A stretch of DNA of 64,000 nucleotides from Sulfitobacter sp. Lineage in GTDB: Bacteria; Pseudomonadota; Alphaproteobacteria; Rhodobacterales; Rhodobacteraceae. Every line of letters starts with the position of its first letter. The first letter of the stretch is position 1. The stretch covers positions 1-64,000 of the forward strand of contig JAFMGZ010000013.1 of the NCBI GenBank assembly GCA_017854855.1, in the 5' to 3' direction. A program made the position numbers and the translations under genes. This document shows positions 43,105 to 51,040 of the stretch, in pieces. The notes under the pieces were generated by a model that ran no database searches, was not told where the DNA came from, and saw only the letters and a list, made by a program, of their open reading frames with translations.

Positions 43105-43806
43105 TTAAACTTCCAGCCATTCCTTGCGGACATCTTCCCGCTCTTTCAGCTCAGCCGGGGTGCCCTCGAACACCACCTGACCATGGCCCATGACATAGAC
43201 TCTATGCGCGATGTCCATGGCGATCGACAGCTTTTGCTCCACCAGCAAGGTCGAAATACCGCGATTGGCGATTTCCTTGAGAACCTCCGCAACCTTTTGC
43301 ACCATCTGCGGTGACAAGCCTTCGGTCGGTTCGTCGATCATGACAAAGTCGGGATCCCCCATCAGCGTCCGACACATGGTCAACATCTGCTGTTCACCAC
43401 CCGACAGCACCGATGCCTCAACATCCGCGCGTTCGTTGAGGTTGGAGAACATATCAAACATCATCTGCATCGACCAACGCCCCGCGCCATCCTTTTGCCC
43501 GGGCTTGAGCCCCAGCGTCAGGTTCTGCCGGGTCGTCAGTCCCGGAAAGATATCGCGGTTTTCCGGCACATAACCAATGCCCATGTTAGCGATCTCATAG
43601 GCTTTCTTGCCCGCGATTTCCTGGCCTTTGAACTTGACCGAGCCCTGCGGTTCCACCTCGCCCATGATGGCCTTGCAGGTGGTGGAACGGCCCACGCCGT
43701 TGCGCCCCAAAAGGGCAACAATCTCGCCCTCTTGCACATTCATGGTCACACCCTGAAGGATGTGGGATTTGCCGTAATAGGCGTGCATGTCAGTGACTTC
43801 GATCAT
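43105..43806 (-). CDS. livF: LIV-type ABC transporter ATP-binding protein (LivF)
   Basis: This 233-residue ATPase has GRNGVGRSTT at the Walker A site (about 34-43), where the usual Lys is replaced by Arg (GVGRST rather than GxGKST). The signature is LSGGEQQM and Walker B is VMIDEPTEGLSP, with VEQ in place of the H-loop. The R-for-K change at the phosphate-binding residue is unusual and could weaken hydrolysis; the partner ATPase keeps the Lys. It is last in the importer part of the operon, and its start overlaps livG by one base. Confidence 0.88.
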   Translation of the reverse strand: MIEVTDMHAYYGKSHILQGVTMNVQEGEIVALLGRNGVGRSTTCKAIMGEVEPQGSVKFKGQEIAGKKAYEIANMGIGYVPENRDIFPGLTTRQNLTLGLKPGQKDGAGRWSMQMMFDMFSNLNERADVEASVLSGGEQQMLTMCRTLMGDPDFVMIDEPTEGLSPQMVQKVAEVLKEIANRGISTLLVEQKLSIAMDIAHRVYVMGHGQVVFEGTPAELKEREDVRKEWLEV

Positions 43807-44567
43807 CAGTGTTCTGCCTCCAATGCAGCACCCAGATAGGCTTCTTGTACCTTGGGGTCTCCGCGCACGTCTTCGGGTTTGCCCGTCGCAATGATTTCGC
43901 CGTAGACCAGCACGCTGATCCGGTCCGCCAAACCAAAGACCACGCCCATGTCATGTTCAACCATGATCAGGGTCTTGCCCTCGGTGACCTTGAGGATCAG
44001 GTCGGTGATATAGTCGGTCTCTGAATGGCTCATCCCGGCTGTTGGTTCGTCCAGCATGATGACATCCGCACCGCCGGCAATGGTGATCCCGATCTCAAGC
44101 GCGCGCTGTTCGGCATAAGACAACATGCCCGCAGGCATGTCGCGCCGTTCCAGCAGGTTGATCTGATCCAGGATCGCCTCGGCCCCTTCGGTCAACCGCC
44201 GTGACCGGGCCACCAGATTCCAAAAGGAGTATTTATATCCCTGCGACCACAGCAGCGCGCAGCGGACATTTTCAAACACGCTCATCTTGGGAAAGATGTT
44301 GGTGATCTGAAATGACCGCGACAGGCCCATCCGGTTGATCTGGAAGGGCTGCAAACCTGTTAGGTCCTGACCATGCAGTTTCACATGTCCCTCGGTGGGG
44401 GCAAAACGCGCGGTGATCAGGTTGAACAGGGTGGATTTGCCCGCCCCGTTCGGCCCGATGATCGCATGACGCTCGGCCTTGCCGATGGACAGATCGATGC
44501 CGCGGATGATCTCGGCCTTGCCAAAGCTCTTCTTGAGGCCCGTCAGTTCAAGTGCGGGTGTGCTCAT
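43806..44567 (-). CDS. livG: LIV-type ABC transporter ATP-binding protein (LivG)
   Basis: This 253-residue ATPase has Walker A GPNGAGKST at about 36-44, the LivG-type signature segment LSYAEQRALEIG in place of LSGGQ, Walker B VIMLDEPTAGMS and H-loop VEHDMG. I start at 44567 because aggaggcaaatc precedes that ATG and the protein then begins at the conserved strand; the frame from 44675 lies inside livM. The start overlaps the livM stop (ATGA). It pairs with the Walker-variant LivF. Confidence 0.88.
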   Translation of the reverse strand: MSTPALELTGLKKSFGKAEIIRGIDLSIGKAERHAIIGPNGAGKSTLFNLITARFAPTEGHVKLHGQDLTGLQPFQINRMGLSRSFQITNIFPKMSVFENVRCALLWSQGYKYSFWNLVARSRRLTEGAEAILDQINLLERRDMPAGMLSYAEQRALEIGITIAGGADVIMLDEPTAGMSHSETDYITDLILKVTEGKTLIMVEHDMGVVFGLADRISVLVYGEIIATGKPEDVRGDPKVQEAYLGAALEAEH

Positions 44568-45859
44568 GATTTGCCTCCTGCTGTATTTGCTGCGTTCCAG
44601 GCTTCCTTCATGGCCGGTGCTGTCATCCGCATGATGCCAAAGCCTACGGCCGTCACGACAACTGCGATGATCCATGGCATGATGGTGTGACTGTCAAAAG
44701 TCATCCAGAACACCGTCATCTCATCATCCCCCGTCGCCGCATGGCGGAAATGAAAGACCATCTCGACCAGCGCACACAGACCAAAGACACCGATAGCCGC
44801 CGGGATCAGCGTCTTGATATAGGGCACCACCAGCAGATTGGCCTTGCCCAGTTTGAACGCCGGCACATGCATCATCAGCAATCCTGCCAGTCCCCCCGGA
44901 AAGAACATCACCGTGGCCACAAACAAGGTGCCCGCATAAAACGCCCATAGCTCTGTCTGAAGACTGAGCACTGTTTGCAGCAGGGTGAATGCAATCGCCC
45001 CGATGATCGGCCCAAAGAAGAAACCGACACCGCCCAGGAAAGTCACCAGCAGGATCACACCGGATGAGGCTGTGTTCAGGTTCTCTTCGGTCAGGATTTC
45101 ATAGTTGATCGCGAACAAACCGCCCGCGACACCGGCAAAAAAGCCCGAGGCGACAAAGCTGTAGAAACGTACCCAACGTGCGGAATAGCCCAGAAACTCT
45201 GCCCGTTCGGGGTTGTCACGTACCGCATTGGCCATCCGGCCCACCGGCGTGCGCGACCACAGATACATCAGAACGGCAGACACCAGCACCCAGAAGGATG
45301 TCAGGTAATAAACGTCGATCTGCTGCAGGAATTCGTTGCCGAAAAACGGCATCGCATAGGTCCGGTCCCCCGAGATCCCCTCTTCGCCACCAAAGAAGGC
45401 GACGATGATCACCGAACAAGCGGCAATCAATTCGCCCACACCCAGCGAGATCATGGCGAAAACCGTGCCCGCGCTGCGGGTTGAAAACGCGCCCACAATC
45501 ATCGCAAGCCCCATGCCAAACAGCCCGCCAAAGATCGGCAGCACCGGCAGCGGCATCGCGGCAAACAGATCGGACATGTTCATGATGTGCATACAGGCGA
45601 AACCGCCCACACCGGCATAAACCGCATGGCCAAAGGACAGCATGCCCCCCTGCCCCAGCAACATGTTATAGGCCAGCGCAAAAACGACGGTGATCCACAT
45701 CTGGTTCATGATCGTCAGCGCCGAATTCGACGTAAAGATATAAGGCATCGCCATCAGCGCAATCGCCGCAACGATCCAAGGCCCAATGGTGATTGTCATG
45801 GAACCTGCACGCATCCGCTGTGCCGGTTTGGTCGGGTCTGTTGTGATCTGATCAGTCAT
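44564..45859 (-). CDS. livM: LIV-type ABC transporter permease (LivM), long form
   Basis: This 431-residue inner-membrane protein has the LivM core: FALAYNMLLGQGGMLSFGHAVYAGVGGF near residue 60 and the cytoplasmic RTPVGRMANAVRDNPERAEFLGYS loop near 210. It is longer than the usual 300-360 residues because of about 90 extra C-terminal residues with two more hydrophobic segments (VPYIKTLIPAAIGVFGLCALV and IMPWIIAVVVTAVGFGIM). The extra helices are seen in some alphaproteobacterial importers near catabolic genes. Overlaps with livH and livG are by ATGA. Confidence 0.88.
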   Translation of the reverse strand: MTDQITTDPTKPAQRMRAGSMTITIGPWIVAAIALMAMPYIFTSNSALTIMNQMWITVVFALAYNMLLGQGGMLSFGHAVYAGVGGFACMHIMNMSDLFAAMPLPVLPIFGGLFGMGLAMIVGAFSTRSAGTVFAMISLGVGELIAACSVIIVAFFGGEEGISGDRTYAMPFFGNEFLQQIDVYYLTSFWVLVSAVLMYLWSRTPVGRMANAVRDNPERAEFLGYSARWVRFYSFVASGFFAGVAGGLFAINYEILTEENLNTASSGVILLVTFLGGVGFFFGPIIGAIAFTLLQTVLSLQTELWAFYAGTLFVATVMFFPGGLAGLLMMHVPAFKLGKANLLVVPYIKTLIPAAIGVFGLCALVEMVFHFRHAATGDDEMTVFWMTFDSHTIMPWIIAVVVTAVGFGIMRMTAPAMKEAWNAANTAGGKS

Positions 45860-46812
45860 GATTCACGCTTTCCGAAAAGGCCTGCTGGGCGGAAGATCAG
45901 GATCAGCACCATCAGGATATAGGGCAGAATGTCTGCAATCTGTGGGCTGGTCACCGTCCACAAATCCCGCAGGGCACTATCGCCCAGGTTTTCAGGCGTC
46001 GCGATCCCGATCCCGTTCAGGATGTCAGACATCGCGATGTTATAGGATTTGGCAAAGGTCGTGATCCAGCCGATCAACAGCGAGGCCACCAAAGCCCCCC
46101 ACAAGGACCCAAGCCCCCCGATCACGATGGTCACAAACACGATGGAGCCAAGAACAAAGGCCATGCCGGGGAAGGTACCCAGCACCGGCCCGGCAATCAC
46201 ACCGGCAACACCGGCCAGCGCCGTGCCTACGCCAAAGACCCCCATAAAGATCAGCGGCACATTATGCCCCAGCGCCTCAACCGTGCGCGGATAGCTCAGG
46301 GCGGCCTGAATGATCATACCGACCCGCGTCTTGGTCAGGATAAACAGCAACCCGATAAAGATCGCGATCGAGATGAAGATCATGAAAATCTTGAATGCCG
46401 GAATGGAATTCCCGGCGATGGAAAAGGCGGTGAAATCCAGCACCTCTGGCACCGAATAGGGCATCTGGTTCTTGCCCCAGATGAACTGCACCAGTTCTTC
46501 GATCAGCAGCGCCAAACCAAAAGTAAAGATCAGCTCGGGGACATGCCCATATTGGTGGACCCGTCTCAACCCATATCTCTCTACGCCTGCGCCAATCACC
46601 CCGACGATCAGGGGTGCCAGTAAAAGGCCCATCCAGAACCCCAGCGCGATGCTGATCTGATAGGCGAAATACGCCCCAAGCATGTAAAAGCTCGCGTGCG
46701 CAAAGTTGAGCACGCCCATCATAGAGAAAATAAGCGTCAGGCCGGCCGAAAGCATGAACAACAGCAATCCGGTCACAAGCCCGTCGATCAAATTGACGAG
46801 GATGAGTTCCAT
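45856..46812 (-). CDS. livH: LIV-type ABC transporter permease (LivH)
   Basis: This 318-residue membrane protein has the LivH hallmark GVLNFAHASFYMLGAYFAYQ near residue 35 and later ALAGVAGVIAGPVLGTFPGMAF and VTIVIGGLGSLWGALVAS. With LivM it forms the import channel. Such importers in catabolic clusters often carry aromatic or alicyclic acids rather than amino acids. It follows the binding-protein gene after a hairpin. Confidence 0.89.
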   Translation of the reverse strand: MELILVNLIDGLVTGLLLFMLSAGLTLIFSMMGVLNFAHASFYMLGAYFAYQISIALGFWMGLLLAPLIVGVIGAGVERYGLRRVHQYGHVPELIFTFGLALLIEELVQFIWGKNQMPYSVPEVLDFTAFSIAGNSIPAFKIFMIFISIAIFIGLLFILTKTRVGMIIQAALSYPRTVEALGHNVPLIFMGVFGVGTALAGVAGVIAGPVLGTFPGMAFVLGSIVFVTIVIGGLGSLWGALVASLLIGWITTFAKSYNIAMSDILNGIGIATPENLGDSALRDLWTVTSPQIADILPYILMVLILIFRPAGLFGKRES

Positions 46813-46852
46813 CGGTCCCCCCAGAGGGTTAAGGTGTAGTCGGGAAAAATGA

Positions 46853-46876
46853 CCCGCCGCGCGATTGCGCAGCGGG
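46853..46876 (-). terminator. Hairpin between the binding-protein gene and livH
   Basis: On the reverse strand CCCGC and GCGC arms pair with GCGC and GCGGG, with single mismatched bases, around an AATC loop, followed by TCATTTTT. It lies 14 bp after the binding-protein stop, in the same place as the hairpins after the other two importer binding-protein genes of the window. Confidence 0.65.
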
Positions 46877-46890
46877 CCTGATAAATCGCC

Positions 46891-48135
46891 TTAAGGGCGC
46901 TTCATCTCACAGGTTGTCGGGCTGTCCATCGACGCCATCTTGACAGTCGATTCCACAACCATTCCGTAGTCGGAGTTGTCAAAGGTAAAGGTCACACCTT
47001 CATTGGTATGCGCCTGAATGTGCATATCCTGGATCAACTGGTGATCCTGTGGACGCATAAACAGTTTGGAACCCCACATGCTGTCGAACTCCATATTCTC
47101 CAGCGCATTGGCCACGGCGACAACATCATCCGCTGTGCCCGCTGTATTGATGGCCTGTGCCAGCATGCCTATCACGTTGGAAATCCGGGTTTGATCCACG
47201 TTGCCGTCAGGATATTTTTCCTTATAGGCCGTGTAAAAGGCCGCTGCTTCCGGCGTTGGGGGCGGGTTGACCTGGCCTTCGCCAATCAGACGGATCACGC
47301 CCTTGCCGCTTTCGCCGAATGCACCGGTGATACCGGAGCCCGCCGCATAATATGTGTAGATCGGACCGGTAAAGCCGTTGTCGATGATCGACTTGCCCAG
47401 ACCCAGCATGTCCGCACCCCAGTTACCCGTGATGACAGCATCCGCACCAGAGGCCACAATTTTGCGGGCATAAGGTGTGAAATCTTTAACCTTGCCGATC
47501 GGGTGCAGCTCGTTGCCGACGATCTCTACATCAGGGCGCTTGGCCGTCAGGTTGGCAACCGCAGCTGCAGCCACAGCCTTGCCGAACGAATAGTCCTGAC
47601 CGATGATGTAGACCTTCTTCATGTCCTCGTTCTGGACCATGACATCTGTCAGCGCGTCCATCTTGATGTCGGCGTTGGCGTCAAAACGGAAGTGCCAGAA
47701 ATTACACTTGTCGTTGGTCAATGCCGGATCAACGGCCGCATAGTTCAGGAACAGAACGCGGCTGTCTGGGTTACGCTTGTTGTGCTTGTCGATCGCCTCT
47801 GTCAGGGCGTTCGCAACACCCGAAGAGTTACCCTGAGCGATAAAGCGGATGCCCTGGTCAATCGCGACCTGCAGCTGGATCAGCGATTCCTTGGGGCTGA
47901 TCTTGTTGTCAAAGCCGACAACTTCGAACATCTGACCGTCCAGAACGCCACCGTTCTGGTTGACCATGTAATCAGCGGAAAATTCAAACTGATGCAGACC
48001 ATTGGTACCCGTGCTGGCAAATGGACCGGACAGCGGGTCAATAAAGGCAATTTTGATATTCTCGGCAAAGGCAGCGCTTGCGCCAATGACAAGTGACAAT
48101 GCGGAAACCGCACCAATCTTGGTGATATTCTTCAT
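46891..48135 (-). CDS. LIV-type ABC transporter substrate-binding protein
   Basis: This 414-residue periplasmic protein has a Sec signal (NITKIGAVSALSLVIGASAA, cleavage near FAEN) and a class I binding fold: IKIAFIDPLSGPFASTGTNG at the mature N-terminus, AQGNSSGVANALTEAIDKHN, VYIIGQDYSFGKAVAAA and ITGNWGADMLGLGKSIIDNG. It is not typical LivJ; the Ser/Thr and acidic residues at the amino-acid contacts are not recognisable, so a non-amino-acid ligand is likely. The ribosome binding site gggaggaat is strong. A 414-bp intergenic region upstream should carry the importer promoter. Confidence 0.86.
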   Translation of the reverse strand: MKNITKIGAVSALSLVIGASAAFAENIKIAFIDPLSGPFASTGTNGLHQFEFSADYMVNQNGGVLDGQMFEVVGFDNKISPKESLIQLQVAIDQGIRFIAQGNSSGVANALTEAIDKHNKRNPDSRVLFLNYAAVDPALTNDKCNFWHFRFDANADIKMDALTDVMVQNEDMKKVYIIGQDYSFGKAVAAAAVANLTAKRPDVEIVGNELHPIGKVKDFTPYARKIVASGADAVITGNWGADMLGLGKSIIDNGFTGPIYTYYAAGSGITGAFGESGKGVIRLIGEGQVNPPPTPEAAAFYTAYKEKYPDGNVDQTRISNVIGMLAQAINTAGTADDVVAVANALENMEFDSMWGSKLFMRPQDHQLIQDMHIQAHTNEGVTFTFDNSDYGMVVESTVKMASMDSPTTCEMKRP

Positions 48136-48549
48136 ATATTCCTCCCTAAGCTGACCACTTTGACGTTTCTTTTTATGTCTCGGGTCATGCCAAAGAGTTG
48201 CATACCCCCATTTAAAGTCAAGGCTTCTGAGGGGTTGTTTCCCAGCGTCACTTTATCAGGTTTTTCAAGGGTTTCCCCGCCTTTGGGATCAGCTGAAACA
48301 GCCCCGTTAAGGCATGAAAAAACATGTTAATCCATTGTTAATATTCATAAAAAATGACCTTTAGGGCCTAGGTCACCGCATAGATTTTAGGCGCAACCAA
48401 CACCTAACGTCCAATTTTAAGGCGGCTTTTTTCACAAAACCCTGCAAAGATTTTCTTGAAAAAAATAGTCACTGAAATTTTCGATGTTCCGCTCTGCGAA
48501 ACCAGCGTCCGTCGCACCCGCGATCCCTCTGGATGGAATCGCATCCACG
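48136..48549. other. Intergenic region upstream of the LIV-type importer
   Basis: No gene is supported in these 414 bases, which are clearly more AT-rich than the flanks, especially 48310-48480. On the reverse strand TTGACT lies about 85 bp before the binding-protein start (48215-48223 region), but no good -10 stands at 17 bp. Both flanking genes are reverse, so this is a promoter region for the importer and the likely end of the IclR operon. Confidence 0.4.
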
Positions 48550-49341
48550 TCAGGCGTTGGCGCTCATCATCTTGGCCGCCTTGATCAAAAGCGGCCCATA
48601 GACCGTCTCAAGCTGCTTTTTCTTGACCCGAAACGACGGCCCGCCGACGTTCAATCCATAGACCCGGCCACCGCCCAATGAATAGACTGGCACCGCGATC
48701 CCGTTCACATCGCTCAGCCATGTGCCATAGCCGGTGCAAAAGCCCTTATCGTCAAATTCTGCCAACGCATCTGCCAGTTGTGCGCGCCCATCTGCCTCGA
48801 CTTGACCGCCCTGCTTGCGCGCAATGGCAAAGACGCTTTCGCGTTCATCCTCTTGCATCCCCACCAGAATGGCGCGGCCGATGGCGGAATGAAAGATCGG
48901 CAGCCGCGATCCGATCCGGATCGCCAATGTCACCCCTTCGCGGGAATTTGACGTCGCCAGATAGACCGCATCCAGCTGATGCTGCTCTGCCAATGCGACC
49001 GTGATGTATGAATTCGGCCCGTCGCGCAGCGCGCGCATTTCCTGTTTCACCCGGTCGCCGATATCCATTGACGCCAGCACACTAAAGCCAAGGTTCAGCA
49101 CCCCGGCACTCAGCCGGTAGGTGCCAGCACGGTTGTCGGTGGCCAGGTAATCCAGCTCGCATAATGTATGTGTCAGCCGTGAAACCGTTGCCTTAGGCAG
49201 GCCGGTACGCGCGGCAATATCGCTGTTGGTCAGGTTCGGCTCATTCGCCTCGAAACACCGCAAGATCTCAAGCCCCCGCGCCAGCGCGGTGACAAAATTG
49301 CGGTCCTTGTCTTCGGTTCCGTCCGTGGCGAAATCATCCAT
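48550..49341 (-). CDS. IclR-family transcriptional regulator
   Basis: This 263-residue protein has an N-terminal winged helix-turn-helix (ALARGLEILRCFEANEPNLTNSDIAARTGLPKATVSRLTHTL, about 18-60) and a C-terminal effector domain with GSRLPIFHSAIGRAILVGM and VNGIAVPVYS. IclR proteins control catabolic genes in response to pathway acids. It is the last gene of the reverse operon that starts at 57364, and it lies beside the importer promoter region, so it probably senses the substrate or an intermediate and controls one or both operons. Confidence 0.9.
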   Translation of the reverse strand: MDDFATDGTEDKDRNFVTALARGLEILRCFEANEPNLTNSDIAARTGLPKATVSRLTHTLCELDYLATDNRAGTYRLSAGVLNLGFSVLASMDIGDRVKQEMRALRDGPNSYITVALAEQHQLDAVYLATSNSREGVTLAIRIGSRLPIFHSAIGRAILVGMQEDERESVFAIARKQGGQVEADGRAQLADALAEFDDKGFCTGYGTWLSDVNGIAVPVYSLGGGRVYGLNVGGPSFRVKKKQLETVYGPLLIKAAKMMSANA

Positions 49342-49347
49342 ACTGCG

Positions 49348-50379
49348 TCACCCCCGGCGCAGGGCATCAAGCCCGTGCTGCGCAAAGACCGGCACGAATT
49401 CACCCAGTTTCAGGGCACGTTCAGGATTTGACGCATTGCCATCCAGACCACGTTTCAGCACGCCCTGAATGATCCCCGCCATGCGGAAGAAACAGAAACC
49501 CAGGTAATATCCAAAGTTATCAATCCCGCTCAGCCCCCGCCGCTCGCAATATTTCGCGATGAATTCCTCATCCGACGGCAGGCCCAGTGCCGCACGGTCC
49601 AATCCGCCCATGCCGCGCCCTTCGGTGCCTGCGGGCAATTGCCACTGCATGATCACCGCCGCCAAATCCGCAAAGGGATGGCCGATGGTCGACAGCTCCC
49701 AATCCAGCACCGCGCGACAGTCAGTGGTCACCGCGTCAAAGATCATATTGTCCAGACGGTAATCGCCATGCACCAAGGTGCGCTGCCCATCATCGGCGGG
49801 CTGTGCCTCGACCAGTTCAACCATCAGCGCATCCATCGCCGGATTGCTCTGCGTCTCAGAGGCGCGGTACTGCTTGGACCAGCGCGCGACCTGACGTTCA
49901 AAATAGTTGCCCGGCGGGCCGTAATCGCTTAGCCCGACGGCATCAATATCCACCTCATGCAATGCGGCCAGCACGCGGTTCATGTCGTCAATCACGCCCG
50001 CACGGTCCGCCTTGGTCAGGTCCGGCATCGCAGGTTCGTTGAAATTGCGCCCCGGCACATGGTCCATAATGTAAAACATCGACCCGATGACAGCATCATC
50101 TTCGCATAGCAAATGCATCTTGCTGACCGGCACGTCCGTGCCCGCCAGCGCCTTTTGCACGCGGTATTCGCGGTCCACCGCATGGGCTGATTTCAACAAC
50201 ACCCCCGGCGGTTTACGCCGCAGCACATAGTTGTGCGCGGGCGTTTTCAACAGAAAGGTCGGGTTTGACTGTCCGGTCTGGAACTTTGAAACTTCCAGCG
50301 GTCCCTCAAACCCAGGCAGGTGATCTTTCAGATAGCTGCTGACGGCCGCTTCATCGAGTGTTTGTGTATCCGCGCTCAT
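49348..50379 (-). CDS. APH-fold kinase of the ACAD10/11 (LvaA-like) type
   Basis: This 343-residue protein has the aminoglycoside-phosphotransferase fold and resembles the kinase half of animal ACAD10/11: FQTGQSNPTFLL, YVLRRKPPGVLLKSAHAVDREYRVQKAL, LVHGDYRLDNMIFD with catalytic D206, and AVLDWELSTIGHP with the metal-binding D226. Known relatives (ACAD10/11 and bacterial LvaA) phosphorylate the hydroxyl of 4-hydroxyacyl-CoA. The matching flavoprotein is encoded at 35699-37015. It lies 9 bp downstream of a histidine-phosphatase-fold gene and 6 bp before the IclR gene. Antibiotic resistance is not a sensible reading. Confidence 0.88.
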   Translation of the reverse strand: MSADTQTLDEAAVSSYLKDHLPGFEGPLEVSKFQTGQSNPTFLLKTPAHNYVLRRKPPGVLLKSAHAVDREYRVQKALAGTDVPVSKMHLLCEDDAVIGSMFYIMDHVPGRNFNEPAMPDLTKADRAGVIDDMNRVLAALHEVDIDAVGLSDYGPPGNYFERQVARWSKQYRASETQSNPAMDALMVELVEAQPADDGQRTLVHGDYRLDNMIFDAVTTDCRAVLDWELSTIGHPFADLAAVIMQWQLPAGTEGRGMGGLDRAALGLPSDEEFIAKYCERRGLSGIDNFGYYLGFCFFRMAGIIQGVLKRGLDGNASNPERALKLGEFVPVFAQHGLDALRRG

Positions 50380-50388
50380 GATATCTCC

Positions 50389-51039
50389 TCAGCTATAGCT
50401 TAACAGTCTGGCACCCTCAGGTGTGGAAAAATGCGGTGTTGCGTTGAATTCATTCAGCGAAAACGACGCCCCCGAGAACATGAAACGCGTCATGGCCGTG
50501 TTCTTGATCTGCAGGTTCAGGTTCATCATCTGCCGGTTCGGTGCCCCCAGCGCCATGGCTGTCATCTGGCCGATGACCCCGCCGGATGACACCACCAGCA
50601 CCCGCTTGGCTTCGGTCTTTACGGCAAAGGCCCGCGCTGCCTCAACCCGTGCGGCAAACTCTTCATAGGTCTCAGACGCGCCGTCAAATGCGGCGTCTTG
50701 CCAGTCAAACACCGTCTCGCGCAGGGTGCGGAAATGCACCTTGCGGTCACCTTTGACCAGTTCGGGCACCCTGCCCTTGAACCGCGCATGCAGCAGATCG
50801 CCAAAGTCATATTCATTGAACCCTGCGTGTTCCTCACCGCCCTGTTCAAATCCCATGGACGTCAGCGTTTCCTTTTGCCGCTGCAATGTGCCGGTGACCA
50901 GACGGTCCGGCACCCAATCCATCTGCCGCAGCAAGGCACCGACAGTCCGTGCCTGGGCATGGCCCAGATCGGACAGAACATCGTAATTGTCCTGCCCAAA
51001 AGACGCCTGCCCATGGCGTATGACCAGAAGTTCGGCCAC
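50389..51039 (-). CDS. Histidine phosphatase-fold protein lacking the second catalytic His
   Basis: This 216-residue phosphoglycerate-mutase-like protein has the nucleophile motif RHG with H9, directly after the N-terminal strand. The second active-site His, normally in a VSHGG motif, is replaced by Ser152 (VVSSGGVIG). The start is the GTG at 51039, which puts the RHG motif at the normal distance; the longer frame runs through the upstream gene. It is 1 bp downstream of the nitronate-monooxygenase-like gene. Its position before the ACAD11-type kinase suggests a role in the same phosphoryl chemistry, but the missing His leaves phosphatase activity in doubt. Confidence 0.82.
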   Translation of the reverse strand: MAELLVIRHGQASFGQDNYDVLSDLGHAQARTVGALLRQMDWVPDRLVTGTLQRQKETLTSMGFEQGGEEHAGFNEYDFGDLLHARFKGRVPELVKGDRKVHFRTLRETVFDWQDAAFDGASETYEEFAARVEAARAFAVKTEAKRVLVVSSGGVIGQMTAMALGAPNRQMMNLNLQIKNTAMTRFMFSGASFSLNEFNATPHFSTPEGARLLSYS

Positions 51040-51040
51040 C

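Noticed and set aside
47008-48096. A 362-codon forward frame opposite the binding-protein gene
   Set aside because: No motif and no ribosome binding site; the reverse frame has a signal peptide and a full binding-protein pattern.
49348-50379. Aminoglycoside resistance gene
   Set aside because: The fold is shared, but the sequence follows the ACAD10/11-LvaA pattern and the context is CoA catabolism.
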